From NCBI RefSeq assembly GCF_013623775.1, contig NZ_JABFAM010000017.1, positions 54,131 to 118,130 of the forward strand: a stretch of DNA of 64,000 nucleotides, written 5' to 3'. Below are positions 43,483-52,062 of the stretch, piece after piece. Source of the stretch: Rufibacter sp. XAAS-G3-1 (lineage in GTDB: Bacteria; Bacteroidota; Bacteroidia; Cytophagales; Hymenobacteraceae). The first letter of the stretch is position 1. Every line of letters starts with the position of its first letter. The translations under genes were made by a program, and so were the position numbers. The notes beneath the pieces were generated by a model. It ran no database searches. It was not told where the DNA came from and saw only the letters and a program-made list of their open reading frames with translations.

Positions 43483-45579
43483 GTGTCTTCCGGCTTCTTC
43501 CATACCAAAATAGAGTTTCTCAAAGGCGTTGGGCCGCAGCGGGCTACCTTGCTGCAGACCGAGCTGGGCATTTTCACCTATGGTGATCTGATCCAGCACT
43601 ACCCATTCCGGTACATGGACCGCACGCAGTTCCACGCCATCTCAGACCTCACCGAAGACATGCCCTACGTGCAGATCAAAGGGCGTATTCTGGAAAAAAA
43701 CCTGCTGGGCGAAGGCCGGAAACAACGCTTATCGGCCATTATCAGAGATGCGTCCGGTGAGTTGGAGTTGGTTTGGTTTAAAGGCGTAAAGTGGCTGAAC
43801 GTCCAACTGAAGGTCAATCAGGAGTACATCGTCTTCGGGAAGCCCAGTCTGTTCAACGGGCGTTTTAACATGCCGCACCCCGAACTGGAGGAAGCCACTG
43901 AGGTAAAGCAGGGCCAAAGTTTTCTGCAACCGGTGTACCACACCACCGAGAAACTGAAGAACCACCGGGTAGACAGCAAGGCCATCAGCAAGATGATGTT
44001 TGATTTGCTCAAGCAAGCGCCCACTCACCTGTCAGAGACCCTTACGCCCGAACTGGTAGACCACTACCGCATGCTTTCCAAGCGCGAGGCCATGCTGCAG
44101 GTGCACTTCCCCAGCAACTGGGACACCTTACAGGCCGCGCGGTTCCGCCTGAAATTTGAGGAGTTGTTTTACACCCAGCTCAAGCTGCTGCGCACCCGCA
44201 CCAAACGCAAAGCCGAACTGGCCGGTCAGGTCTTCAGCAAAACACCCACGCTCACCGAGTTCTATAAAAACCACCTGCCTTTTGACTTAACCAACGCCCA
44301 GAAACGGGTGGTGCGCGAGATTTACCAGGATGTGACCAGCGGCCGTCAGATGAACCGTCTCTTGCAGGGCGATGTGGGCAGCGGGAAAACCATTGTGGCC
44401 TTCGTGACCATGCTTCTGGCTACTGACAACGGTGCCCAAGCCTGCCTCATGGCCCCCACCGAAATCCTGGCCGACCAACACTACCAGGGCCTGAAACTCT
44501 ACGCCGACAAACTGGGCATTTTGCTGGGCAAACTCACCGGCTCCACCAAAAAAGCCGACCGCCGGGTCTTGCATGAACAACTTCGCTCCGGCGAAATGAA
44601 AATGATTGTGGGTACTCATGCGCTTTTAGAGGATGAAGTGCAGTTCCAGAACCTGGGCCTCTGCATAGTGGACGAACAGCACCGTTTTGGCGTGGCTCAG
44701 CGCTCTAAGCTCTGGCAGAAGAACCCACGTGTCATTCCGCACGTGCTGGTCATGACGGCCACGCCAATACCCCGCACGCTGGCCATGACCCTGTACGGTG
44801 ATCTGGAAGTGTCGGTGATTGATGAACTTCCGGCGGGCCGCAAGGAGATTATCACCGTGCACCGCTATGACAGCAACCGCCTGCGGGTGTTCGGGTTTAT
44901 CAAAGAGCAGATAAAGCTGGGCCGGCAGATCTACATTGTGTACCCGCTCATTGAAGAGTCTGAGGGGCTGGATTACAAAGACCTCATGGACGGCTACGAG
45001 AGCGTGACCCGCGCCTTCCCCGAGTACCGCGTGAGCATGGTGCACGGCAAGATGAAACCCAAAGACAAAGACTTTGAGATGCAGCGGTTCGTGAAGCACG
45101 AAACCCACATCATGGTAGCCACTACTGTGATTGAGGTGGGCGTGAACGTGCCCAACGCCAGCGTGATGGTGATTGAGAATGCCGAGCGGTTCGGGCTGGC
45201 GCAGCTGCACCAGTTACGCGGGCGCGTAGGCCGGGGGGCCGACCAAAGCTACTGTATCTTGATGACGGGCTACAAAATCAGCAAAGAAGGCAAAACGCGC
45301 ATAGAAACCATGGTGCGCACCAACAACGGTTTTGAGATTGCCGACATTGATTTGAAGTTGCGCGGGCCGGGAGATTTGATGGGAACCCAACAGAGCGGCG
45401 TGCTGGATCTTTTGATAGCCGATTTAGCCAAAGACGCCAAAATCCTGAAGGAGAGCCGCCACGCAGCCCTGGGCATCATAGAAAAAGACCCGGACTTAAG
45501 CCTTCCGGAACATGCCAATTTGTTGCGGCACATCCGGTCGCTGAGTGCCAACGCCGTTAACTGGAGCCGGATCAGCTAG
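43483..45579 (+). CDS. recG: ATP-dependent DNA helicase RecG
   Basis: A 698-residue RecG. The N-terminal wedge/OB domain (about 1-240) begins FLKGVGPQRATLLQTELG. Helicase motif I is LQGDVGSGKT, motif II is VDEQHRFGV (DEQH box), motif III is MTATPIPRT and motif VI is QLRGRVGRG. It remodels stalled replication forks. The start codon is GTG at 43483, which places the family's GVGPQRA near residue 15 as expected. Probably its own transcription unit. Confidence 0.97.
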   Translation: MSSGFFHTKIEFLKGVGPQRATLLQTELGIFTYGDLIQHYPFRYMDRTQFHAISDLTEDMPYVQIKGRILEKNLLGEGRKQRLSAIIRDASGELELVWFKGVKWLNVQLKVNQEYIVFGKPSLFNGRFNMPHPELEEATEVKQGQSFLQPVYHTTEKLKNHRVDSKAISKMMFDLLKQAPTHLSETLTPELVDHYRMLSKREAMLQVHFPSNWDTLQAARFRLKFEELFYTQLKLLRTRTKRKAELAGQVFSKTPTLTEFYKNHLPFDLTNAQKRVVREIYQDVTSGRQMNRLLQGDVGSGKTIVAFVTMLLATDNGAQACLMAPTEILADQHYQGLKLYADKLGILLGKLTGSTKKADRRVLHEQLRSGEMKMIVGTHALLEDEVQFQNLGLCIVDEQHRFGVAQRSKLWQKNPRVIPHVLVMTATPIPRTLAMTLYGDLEVSVIDELPAGRKEIITVHRYDSNRLRVFGFIKEQIKLGRQIYIVYPLIEESEGLDYKDLMDGYESVTRAFPEYRVSMVHGKMKPKDKDFEMQRFVKHETHIMVATTVIEVGVNVPNASVMVIENAERFGLAQLHQLRGRVGRGADQSYCILMTGYKISKEGKTRIETMVRTNNGFEIADIDLKLRGPGDLMGTQQSGVLDLLIADLAKDAKILKESRHAALGIIEKDPDLSLPEHANLLRHIRSLSANAVNWSRIS

Positions 45580-45621
45580 GCCTGAGTCTGGGTCTTTTAG
45601 CAGGAATGCTATTGAAAACGA

Positions 45622-45852
45622 TTAGTTGAAAGAGTAAGTAAATGTTTCTTCCGTAATTTCTTTTTTAACAGTTGGTACTACTAGATTCTTAGTCTGCTGG
45701 GTTGCCGGGAAATCCTGCGGCTTGTTCAGTGAATAGCTATCTTCTGTGGGCACCTTGGCGTTGGTCACGACATCACTGGTAGCCTCTTCTTTTAAAAACT
45801 TCCCTACCAGAATCATTCCCACCAAGACTAACATCTTAAAAGTAAATTTCAT
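45622..45852 (-). CDS. Small hypothetical protein with N-terminal hydrophobic segment
   Basis: A 76-residue frame with a signal or anchor-like start (KFTFKMLVLVGMILVGKFL), then a polar tail (KEEATSDVVTNAKVPTEDSY). I do not recognise it. Support: a clean ATG and signal-like N-terminus, with AT-rich promoter-like DNA upstream (45853-45960). Against: no homologue I can name and no evident partner; it lies convergent with recG. Confidence 0.45.
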   Translation of the reverse strand: MKFTFKMLVLVGMILVGKFLKEEATSDVVTNAKVPTEDSYSLNKPQDFPATQQTKNLVVPTVKKEITEETFTYSFN

Positions 45853-46290
45853 AAGCGTACTAGATTAAATGTGTTTCAATACTCTAAAGCAAAATACGTG
45901 GGTTCACCAGAAACAATAATTACCAAACCAATAGGTTATTGTTACTTATTTGTAAACTGGTTACTGCACTAGTCTCAGAATAGCTTATCATTATTTTAAT
46001 AAGCCTAAGAGTGTACGCACTTACTAACGTTGGGTTAATTTTCCAGCAAAAAAATTCCCCCCAGATGAAAGCAGCACGCATTCTTATATTTTAATAGTAA
46101 ATAATAAGTTTTATGTCTGTCTGTCTTGCTCTTTTACAAGCGGTTGCAAAGGTAAGGATTATATTCACAATTACATTATTCCATTACACATTTCACAATT
46201 TCTTAAAAATACGCTGTTTGCGCTAGTATATAATTAATGCAATACCGTGCGTTAAGGGGTATATTTGCCTAAAACCTAAATATTACATTT
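45853..46290 (+). promoter_or_regulatory. AT-rich spacer with -7 element for the 482-aa secreted protein
   Basis: 438 bp with no gene. TATATTTG at 46260-46267 matches the -7 consensus, 23 bp before ATG 46291; the -33 element is not obvious. The rest is AT-rich and probably also carries the promoter of the small divergent gene ending at 45622. Confidence 0.5.
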
Positions 46291-47739
46291 ATGCGTTACA
46301 GCGCTCTGCTCACATCTCTCTTTCTTCTGGTAGTCTGGGCCGGAATAAGCCAGGCGCAGGCTCAAAAAATTAAATCATCGGCTTTCACCTACGCCCCTGA
46401 GGCCACCGGAGACCAGTACAGCCAACGCATTCCCCAAAAAGCCTTCGCGGTGAGTTCCACAGACTTTGTGACCCTCAGCCGGAAAGCAGACAAGACGTAT
46501 GCCCTCATCCGCTACGGCGAAGATCTGAAGGAGACCTGGGCCACCCCGGTGTCATTGATAGGCCAGGAAACGGTAGAAGCTTTCTCCCACAACAAACAAA
46601 CGGTATTGCTGATTACCCACCGCGTCATGGCCGACCAAGGCAGCCAGGCCCTTTACGGCCGGTTGTTTGACGTGGCCACCGGCAAAGAACTAAAGCAAAC
46701 CAAGCTCCTGGACGCCCCCAGCAAGAGCCGTCGTTTAGCCGTGGCTACCTCGGCAGACGGTTCTAAGTTGGTAGCCTACCACGCCATTACCCGCAATGAT
46801 GAACTGCGCTCATTGCAAGCCGCCGTGTATGACGCTTCCCTCACCAAGATCAAAGACCGAACCTATGATCTGGCCGGAGTAGGCAGCCAGGTAAGTGCCC
46901 AGGTGCAGATAGACAACCACGGAAATCAATTCGTGAGCATTCTCACCAACAACTCCATGCGCCTGAGCGTGCGCCGCTACAACAACCGCGACAACGAGAT
47001 CAAAGTCATGGAAGTAATGCTGGGCGGCGTGTTTGGCGGCGAAAAGGTGTACGTCATGGACACGCATTTCCAGCTGCACCAAGACAGCAGCCTGTACGCC
47101 GCCGTGTTGGTAGCCGAGGAAAAGAAGGGCGAATACCACAGCCTGAAAATGGTTCGGTTTGACTACGCCGCCGGCAACATGCGCTTCGCCGATGAATTCC
47201 GGTTTACGCCCCAGTTTACAGAAAAGCTCACCAAAGCCACCGGTGCCCAACGCCTGGAAGACATCTATCTCTCAGACATCCTCATCAGTTCTGAAGGCCA
47301 GACCTTGGTAATGGCCGAGAAAAAGTACACTGAAGGCGGCGAGAACAGCGACTACCACGCCAAGGAACTCCTGCTGTTTGCCTATGATGAGTACCTGCAC
47401 CCCACCTGGAATTCGGTCATTCTCAAAGACCAGGTAGCGCCTGCCACCGAAGGCTTTGCCGGCATCTCCTACCGCGCGCACCTCACGGGCAACCGCCTGC
47501 AACTGCTCACCCTGGAAACCATCAAAGGCAAAACCGACCTCTACACCCGCTCCATCCACCTGCTGACCGGCGCGGCAGAACCACCCAAGGCCGTAGGCTT
47601 GAACGTCGCCAATGACAAACAAGTCGCTTTTGTCAAAGACTTCACCACCTGGCTGGATGAACGCACCATCACCGCCGTGAACCGGCCCAACAAAGCCTCG
47701 GCCGGACTACGGTTAAGCCGAATCACTTTTAAAGATTAG
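46291..47739 (+). CDS. Secreted protein of unknown function, possibly beta-propeller-like
   Basis: A 482-residue protein with a Sec signal peptide ending SQAQAQ (about 25). The rest is strand-rich with recurring units such as FVTLSRKADKTYALIRYGED, ADGSKLVAYHAI, SSLYAAVLVAEEKKGEYHSL and SEGQTLVMAEKKYTEGG, spaced like propeller blades. I recognise no catalytic motif or named domain. There is no operon partner: recG lies upstream, and the next gene is convergent. Confidence 0.75.
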   Translation: MRYSALLTSLFLLVVWAGISQAQAQKIKSSAFTYAPEATGDQYSQRIPQKAFAVSSTDFVTLSRKADKTYALIRYGEDLKETWATPVSLIGQETVEAFSHNKQTVLLITHRVMADQGSQALYGRLFDVATGKELKQTKLLDAPSKSRRLAVATSADGSKLVAYHAITRNDELRSLQAAVYDASLTKIKDRTYDLAGVGSQVSAQVQIDNHGNQFVSILTNNSMRLSVRRYNNRDNEIKVMEVMLGGVFGGEKVYVMDTHFQLHQDSSLYAAVLVAEEKKGEYHSLKMVRFDYAAGNMRFADEFRFTPQFTEKLTKATGAQRLEDIYLSDILISSEGQTLVMAEKKYTEGGENSDYHAKELLLFAYDEYLHPTWNSVILKDQVAPATEGFAGISYRAHLTGNRLQLLTLETIKGKTDLYTRSIHLLTGAAEPPKAVGLNVANDKQVAFVKDFTTWLDERTITAVNRPNKASAGLRLSRITFKD

Positions 47740-47740
47740 G

Positions 47741-47819
47741 TTGTTTCGGGGCTATTTATAGAAAAACGGCCCCAAAACGGAATATCATGTAGGGGCAACC
47801 ACAAGGGATTGCCCCTACA
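47741..47819. repeat. R1 palindrome plus a second hairpin after the secreted-protein gene
   Basis: R1 (47741-47780) reads TTGTTTCGGGGCTATTT, then AAAACGGCCCCAAAACGG, 1 bp past the stop. TGTAGGGGCAA (47789-47799) and TTGCCCCTACA (47809-47819) form a perfect 11-bp hairpin. Confidence 0.75.
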
Positions 47820-47856
47820 GAACCTAATATCGCCTCTTTTTCATAATTCACTCATA

Positions 47857-47894
47857 AACGGAAAGCCCCACCAATTGGTGGGGCTTTCCGTTTT
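47857..47894. terminator. Bidirectional terminator between convergent genes
   Basis: AACGGAAAGCCCCACC, a 4-nt loop AATT and GGTGGGGCTTTCCGTT form a perfect 16-bp stem with A/T flanks on both sides. It serves the genes ending at 47739 (plus) and 47931 (minus). Confidence 0.92.
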
Positions 47895-47926
47895 GGGCCT
47901 GTTTTGGCCAATTCAGGCCTAAAACG
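47889..47926. repeat. R1 palindrome after acyl-CoA dehydrogenase
   Basis: CGTTTTGGGCCTG pairs with CAGGCCTAAAACG. It lies 4 bp past the minus-strand stop and overlaps the terminator edge. Confidence 0.75.
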
Positions 47927-47930
47927 CACA

Positions 47931-49727
47931 TTAGTACACGTACTCGTTCGCTTTAATCATTTGGGCAGCAACCCGGCGACGGGCTTCTTTGGTGTTGAAC
48001 GGCTCCAGTTTGGTGAAGCGTTTCAACCCGATCAGCAGTAGTTTCTGCTCATCACCGGGCTCACTCATGGCAGCGATGGCTTCTTTCCCGGCTTTGTTGA
48101 TGCGGTCTGCGGCGTCATTGATCACCACGCGGGCCATGTCCAGTTGCACGGCATGGGCTTCTTCGCCGTTGCGGCTTACCAGTTTCTCCACGCGCAGCAA
48201 GGTAGACTCGGCAATGTAGGTCTGGATGGCCATATCGGCGATGTACATCAAGACTTCCTGCTCTTTGTCCAGGGTCATCATGAACTTCTGCACGGCGGTA
48301 CCGGCGGTCAGCAACACGGCCTTCTTGAACTTCTGCACGGCTTTCTTCTCGTAGGCGAACAGCGTGGTGTCTTCATCGCCGAAGTCTGGGATCTCCATCA
48401 ACTCTTGTTGCACAGCGGCGGCGGGGCCCATCAAATCCAGTTCGCCTTTCATGGCTTTCTTCAAGATCATGTCTACAATGAGCATGCGGTTGATCTCGTT
48501 GGTACCCTCAAAGATGCGGTTGATGCGGGCATCGCGGTACGCGCGGTCCATGGGGTAATCTGCGGAATAGCCGTAGCCCCCGTAAATCTGCACGCCCTCG
48601 TCTACCACGTAATCCAGCACCTCAGAACCGTCCACTTTCAGGATGGCGGCCTCTACGGCGAATTCGCGGGCAGCTTCCAACACGGCTTCGTTGTAGCTTT
48701 TGCCGGCGGCCAGCAGTTCCTGCTCTTTGTTGTGGATGTCGTGCCCGGCCCGGTACAGGGCAGATTCTACCGCGAAAATGCGGATAGCCTGCTCGGCCAG
48801 TTTGTGGCGGATGGCCCCGAACTTAGAGATCGGAATCTTGAACTGGATGCGCTCGTTGGCATATTTGACCGACAAATCAGCGACCATTTTACAGGCGCCT
48901 AAACAAGCGGCGGCCAATTTAATACGCCCGATGTTGAGGATGTTGAACGCAATCAGGTGGCCTTTGCCCACCTGGCCTAACACGTTTTCCTTCGGCACTT
49001 TGCAGTCGGTGAAGAACACTTGGCGGGTAGAAGAACCTCTGATTCCCATTTTATGCTCTTCGTTGCCCAGGCTCAGGCCTTCGTAGCCTTTCTCCACAAT
49101 GAAGCCGGTGAACTTGTCGCCGTCTACCTGCGCGAACACAATGAACACATCGGCGAAGCCGGCGTTGGTGATCCACATTTTCTGGCCGTTGAGAAGGTAG
49201 TTCTCGCCCTCCACGTCCAGCACGGCTTTGGTCTTGGCGGCCAACGCATCTGACCCGGAACCCGGCTCGGTTAAGCAGTAAGAAGACGCCCACTCACCAG
49301 ATGCCAGCTTGGGAATGTACTTGGCTTTCTGCTCCTCGGTTCCGAAGTACAAAATAGGCAACGTCCCGATACCGGTGTGCGCCGCAAAGGCCACCGGGAA
49401 CGAGTGCCCGGAACCTACTGACTCCGTTACCAACAAAGACGAGTTGAAATCCATGTTCAGCCCGCCGTACTCCTCCGGAATGGCCACGCCGAACAAGCCT
49501 AAATCACCGGCTTTCTGCATGAGGCTCTCCATGAGGCCTTCCTCATGGTTGTCCAGGCGCTCCACCAACGGGTGCACCTCCGTTTTCACGAACTGCTGGG
49601 CCATCTCGGCCATCATGCGCTGCTCCTCAGAGAAATCCTCTGGGATGAAAATATCGGCGGCGTTGGTTTCCTTGATGATGAACTCACCGCCTTTTAGCGT
49701 TCTAGAAGCTGATTCTGTATTTGCCAT
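47931..49727 (-). CDS. Acyl-CoA dehydrogenase (long-chain type)
   Basis: A 598-residue FAD enzyme with the extra C-terminal region seen in very-long-chain dehydrogenases. Motifs include YCLTEPGSGSDALA, KMWITNAGFADVFIVFAQVD, GYSADYPMDRAYRDARINRI and FEGTNEINRML, the last in the active-site region. It catalyses the first step of beta-oxidation. It is the last gene of the minus-strand fad series and is separated from the thiolase gene by a four-helix-bundle cassette. Confidence 0.94.
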   Translation of the reverse strand: MANTESASRTLKGGEFIIKETNAADIFIPEDFSEEQRMMAEMAQQFVKTEVHPLVERLDNHEEGLMESLMQKAGDLGLFGVAIPEEYGGLNMDFNSSLLVTESVGSGHSFPVAFAAHTGIGTLPILYFGTEEQKAKYIPKLASGEWASSYCLTEPGSGSDALAAKTKAVLDVEGENYLLNGQKMWITNAGFADVFIVFAQVDGDKFTGFIVEKGYEGLSLGNEEHKMGIRGSSTRQVFFTDCKVPKENVLGQVGKGHLIAFNILNIGRIKLAAACLGACKMVADLSVKYANERIQFKIPISKFGAIRHKLAEQAIRIFAVESALYRAGHDIHNKEQELLAAGKSYNEAVLEAAREFAVEAAILKVDGSEVLDYVVDEGVQIYGGYGYSADYPMDRAYRDARINRIFEGTNEINRMLIVDMILKKAMKGELDLMGPAAAVQQELMEIPDFGDEDTTLFAYEKKAVQKFKKAVLLTAGTAVQKFMMTLDKEQEVLMYIADMAIQTYIAESTLLRVEKLVSRNGEEAHAVQLDMARVVINDAADRINKAGKEAIAAMSEPGDEQKLLLIGLKRFTKLEPFNTKEARRRVAAQMIKANEYVY

Positions 49728-49750
49728 TTGATTTACTATTTTATCCGTTT

Positions 49751-50182
49751 AGACGTAAGACACAGGACATAAGACTCAAGACTTTTCTCAGTCGTAGAGT
49801 AATTTGTCTTTAAATCCATTAATCATGCGTTGCACCATGCTGACTTGCTGGAGCAACGGTTGTAAACCCACCTCACTCACGAACCCAAAACTTTGAGCCA
49901 AGAGCAATTGCGTTTCTACTTCAAAGGCTGAGCCTCTTGCTATATTAAGGAACTGAATAAATTCCTTGTTACCGCCTCTTCCTGCTCCTTCTGAGATATT
50001 GGACGGAACAGAAACGGCAGACCGGTTGATTTGTGATGTAAGACCGTATCTCTCATTAGGTGGGAAAGTGGCTGATAGTTCATACACTTGTTTGGCCAGT
50101 TTCATAGACTCCTGCCAAATCTTAAGTTCCTTGAAATTATGCATGAAGAATCCTGTGTCTTATGTCTTACATCTTGTGTCTG
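49751..50182. mobile_element. Inverted-repeat cassette carrying a four-helix-bundle gene
   Basis: TAAGACACAGGA (49756-49767) is mirrored exactly by TCCTGTGTCTTA (50152-50163), within longer AAGAC-rich ends (49751-49782 and 50152-50182). The enclosed gene fills the space, 5 bp from the left block and 7 bp from the right. The unit sits between two fad genes whose spacing would otherwise be short. Mobility is inferred from layout only. Confidence 0.6.
49788..50144 (-). CDS. Four-helix-bundle protein (23S rRNA IVP family)
   Basis: A 118-residue protein of the family first seen as ORFs in 23S rRNA intervening sequences. FKELKIWQESMKLAKQVYEL, LTSQINRSAVSVPSNISEG and FLNIARGSAFEVETQLLLAQ are the family's hallmark segments. 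It is a structural relative of Avd of diversity-generating retroelements, but no reverse transcriptase is nearby. Its cellular function is unknown. It lies between thiolase and acyl-CoA dehydrogenase, in the same direction, tightly enclosed by inverted repeats. Confidence 0.93.
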   Translation of the reverse strand: MHNFKELKIWQESMKLAKQVYELSATFPPNERYGLTSQINRSAVSVPSNISEGAGRGGNKEFIQFLNIARGSAFEVETQLLLAQSFGFVSEVGLQPLLQQVSMVQRMINGFKDKLLYD

Positions 50183-50194
50183 CCGCGAAAGCGC

Positions 50195-51373
50195 CTACCT
50201 CAAAAACTCGTAAATCCCTGCCACGCCTTGGCCGCCGCCCACGCAGGCCGTCACCATCCCGTATTTCTTGTTCTCGCGACGAAGGTCACTGAACAACTGC
50301 ACGCTTAGTTTGGCCCCGGTACAGCCCAGCGGGTGACCTAACGCAATCGCGCCACCGTTGGGGTTCAGTTTGTCTGGGTCAATGCCCAGTTCCCGCATCA
50401 CGGCAATGGACTGTGAGGCGAAGGCTTCGTTCATTTCAATGAAGTCGATGTCTTGCAGGTTCATGCCGGCGTTTTTAAGGGCTTTTGGAATAGCCTTTAC
50501 CGGCCCCATGCCCATGATGCGCGGGTCTACGCCTTCGGCGGCGTAAGAAACCAGCCGGGCAATCGGCTCAATGTTCAGCTCTTTGACCATGCGCTCGCTC
50601 ATGACAATGACAAACGCAGCCCCGTCTGACGTCTGCGACGAGTTACCGGCCGTCACGCTCCCGTTGGCCGCAAATACCGGACGGAGCTTGGCCAGCTTTT
50701 CAACGGACGTATCGGCGCGCGGGCCTTCATCGGTGTCAACCACGTAGGAGCGGGTTTTCTTTTTGCCGTTCTCGTCCAGGTAGGTTTCTTCCACATTAAT
50801 GGGCACGATCTGGTCTTTGAACCGGCCTTCCTCAATGGCTCTGATGGCTTTCTGGTGCGAGGCGTAAGCAAAGGCATCCTGGTCTTCGCGGCTTACTTTA
50901 TAGTCGTTGGCTACGGCCTCGGCGGTCAAGCCCATGCTCAGGTAGTACTCTGGGTGTTCCTTCGCAATTTTGTAGTTAGGTGAGGTTTTCCAACCCACCA
51001 CCGGCACCAGACTCATCGACTCTGCGCCCCCGGCAATGATACAATCAGCCATGCCCGCCTGGATTTTGAAAGACGCCGTGGCAATGGTTTCAATGCCGGA
51101 GCCGCAGTAGCGGTTCATAATGGCACCAGGCACGTTGATAGGCAGGGAAAGCAAGGAAATCATTCGTCCCATCTGCAGGCCTTGCTCGGCCTCGGGCACC
51201 GCGTTCCCTACCAACAGGTCGTCTACGCGGGCAGGGTCTAATTGCGGCACGGAGGCCAGCAAATGTTTGATGACATCGGCCGCGAGGTCATCGGGCCGGG
51301 TGAACCGGAATACCCCGCGGGGCGCTTTCCCCACGGCGGTTCTGAATCCGGCAACTATATAGGCAGTTTGCAT
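50195..51373 (-). CDS. fadA: Acetyl-CoA acyltransferase (thiolase)
   Basis: A 392-residue thiolase performing the last step of beta-oxidation. The active-site Cys lies in NRYCGSGIETIA (about residue 90). NEAFASQSIAV, GGAIALGHPLGCTGAK and the second Cys in ACVGGGQGV are all present. The length is normal. It lies between the FadN-type gene and the acyl-CoA dehydrogenase gene. The symbol is by function; orthology to E. coli FadA is not implied. Confidence 0.94.
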   Translation of the reverse strand: MQTAYIVAGFRTAVGKAPRGVFRFTRPDDLAADVIKHLLASVPQLDPARVDDLLVGNAVPEAEQGLQMGRMISLLSLPINVPGAIMNRYCGSGIETIATASFKIQAGMADCIIAGGAESMSLVPVVGWKTSPNYKIAKEHPEYYLSMGLTAEAVANDYKVSREDQDAFAYASHQKAIRAIEEGRFKDQIVPINVEETYLDENGKKKTRSYVVDTDEGPRADTSVEKLAKLRPVFAANGSVTAGNSSQTSDGAAFVIVMSERMVKELNIEPIARLVSYAAEGVDPRIMGMGPVKAIPKALKNAGMNLQDIDFIEMNEAFASQSIAVMRELGIDPDKLNPNGGAIALGHPLGCTGAKLSVQLFSDLRRENKKYGMVTACVGGGQGVAGIYEFLR

Positions 51374-51393
51374 TTTCTTTTCTGTTTTTAAGT

Positions 51394-51474
51394 TAATGTG
51401 CTACTTGTTTAATGTGCTGATGCTAACCAAATTTCTGTTTTTGACCTGTTTTCGGAAAAACAGCTTAAAAACAG
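51394..51474. repeat. R6 TGTGCT repeat and R1 palindrome upstream of thiolase
   Basis: TTAATGTGCTACTTG and TTTAATGTGCTGATG (51394-51422) resemble the blocks at 54480, 59587 and 59988. R1 (51435-51474) reads CTGTTTTTGACCTGTTTT, then AAAAACAGCTTAAAAACAG. Confidence 0.7.
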
Positions 51475-51534
51475 CCCATCACATTTTCATTTACTTTCTC
51501 TAAGTGCTTCTACCTCTTTTGTCATCTACCCACT

Positions 51535-51917
51535 TTTGTCATCCTGAAAAGACCTTGTGGGCGAACTGTATTTCAGCTTACTATGTACAAGAACCCCATC
51601 TTCGGGTTGTAGACTTTATCAACGCTTCCTTGGCTTCCCGGCCCAACAGCTTTATTTCCTTCTCTCTCTCAATGGCCTGCTCCACATTGGTGTAACGTTC
51701 CTAATACAGCAACTTGTAGCAGCAGTACTTTCCGGCAAATGTCTCTGGCTTCCCTCTATTGTCTTTGTGTTGTTGCAAACGCACTTCCAAATTATTTGTC
51801 ACGCCTGTGTAAAGAACAGTTTTAGCAGGGTTACTGATGATGTAGACAAAGTAGTTATGGTCTTTCATAGCTCCTGCCTGTCTAGTTCGCCCACAAGATC
51901 CTTTCAGGATGACAAAA
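51535..51917. mobile_element. R4 inverted-repeat element carrying a GIY-YIG gene remnant
   Basis: The arms at 51535-51568 and 51884-51917 are 34 bp and match except at two positions. Each contains TTTTGTCATCCTGAAA and CTTGTGGGCGAACT in the appropriate sense. The 315-bp interior is almost exactly one small GIY-YIG gene. Gene-free copies of the same arms lie at 33854-33936 and 59711-59856. Confidence 0.8.
51581..51868 (-). pseudogene. GIY-YIG family nuclease, interrupted by an in-frame stop
   Basis: The frame from ATG 51868 gives FVYIISNPAKTVLYTGVTNN with the GIY-YIG strands, then LEVRLQQHKDN and YKLLY. It meets TAG at 51701-51703 and continues in the same frame with ERYTNVEQAIEREKEIK and LLGREAKEALI to 51581. 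In relatives the interrupted position is usually Tyr (LVYYE), and TAC to TAG is one base. Full length would be 95 residues, typical of the small GIY-YIG proteins abundant in Bacteroidota. It is enclosed by the R4 arms. Confidence 0.88.
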
Positions 51918-52012
51918 AGGGAGAGGCGTTGTTTAGGTGAAATCAAACTTCTTCCAGAATGACAAAGTGAGAGGAGCGGGCCGGTTGCCAAGGCTCCTGC
52001 AAGCGAGTTTTC

Positions 52013-52049
52013 CGTTTTGGCCTGCATTCTGAAAACTAAGCCCAAAACG
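52013..52049. repeat. R1 palindrome after fadN-type gene
   Basis: CGTTTTGGCCTG is followed by AAGCCCAAAACG. It lies 13 bp past the minus-strand stop at 52063. Confidence 0.7.
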
Positions 52050-52062
52050 AAAAATTCAACTC

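Noticed and set aside
44287..45210. Long antisense frames within recG, and similar long frames opposite fad and GH89 genes
   Set aside because: They are shadow frames from the codon bias of the real genes and have no family resemblance.
49788..50144. Accessory (Avd) subunit of a diversity-generating retroelement
   Set aside because: The protein family is related, but no reverse transcriptase, template repeat or variable repeat lies nearby.
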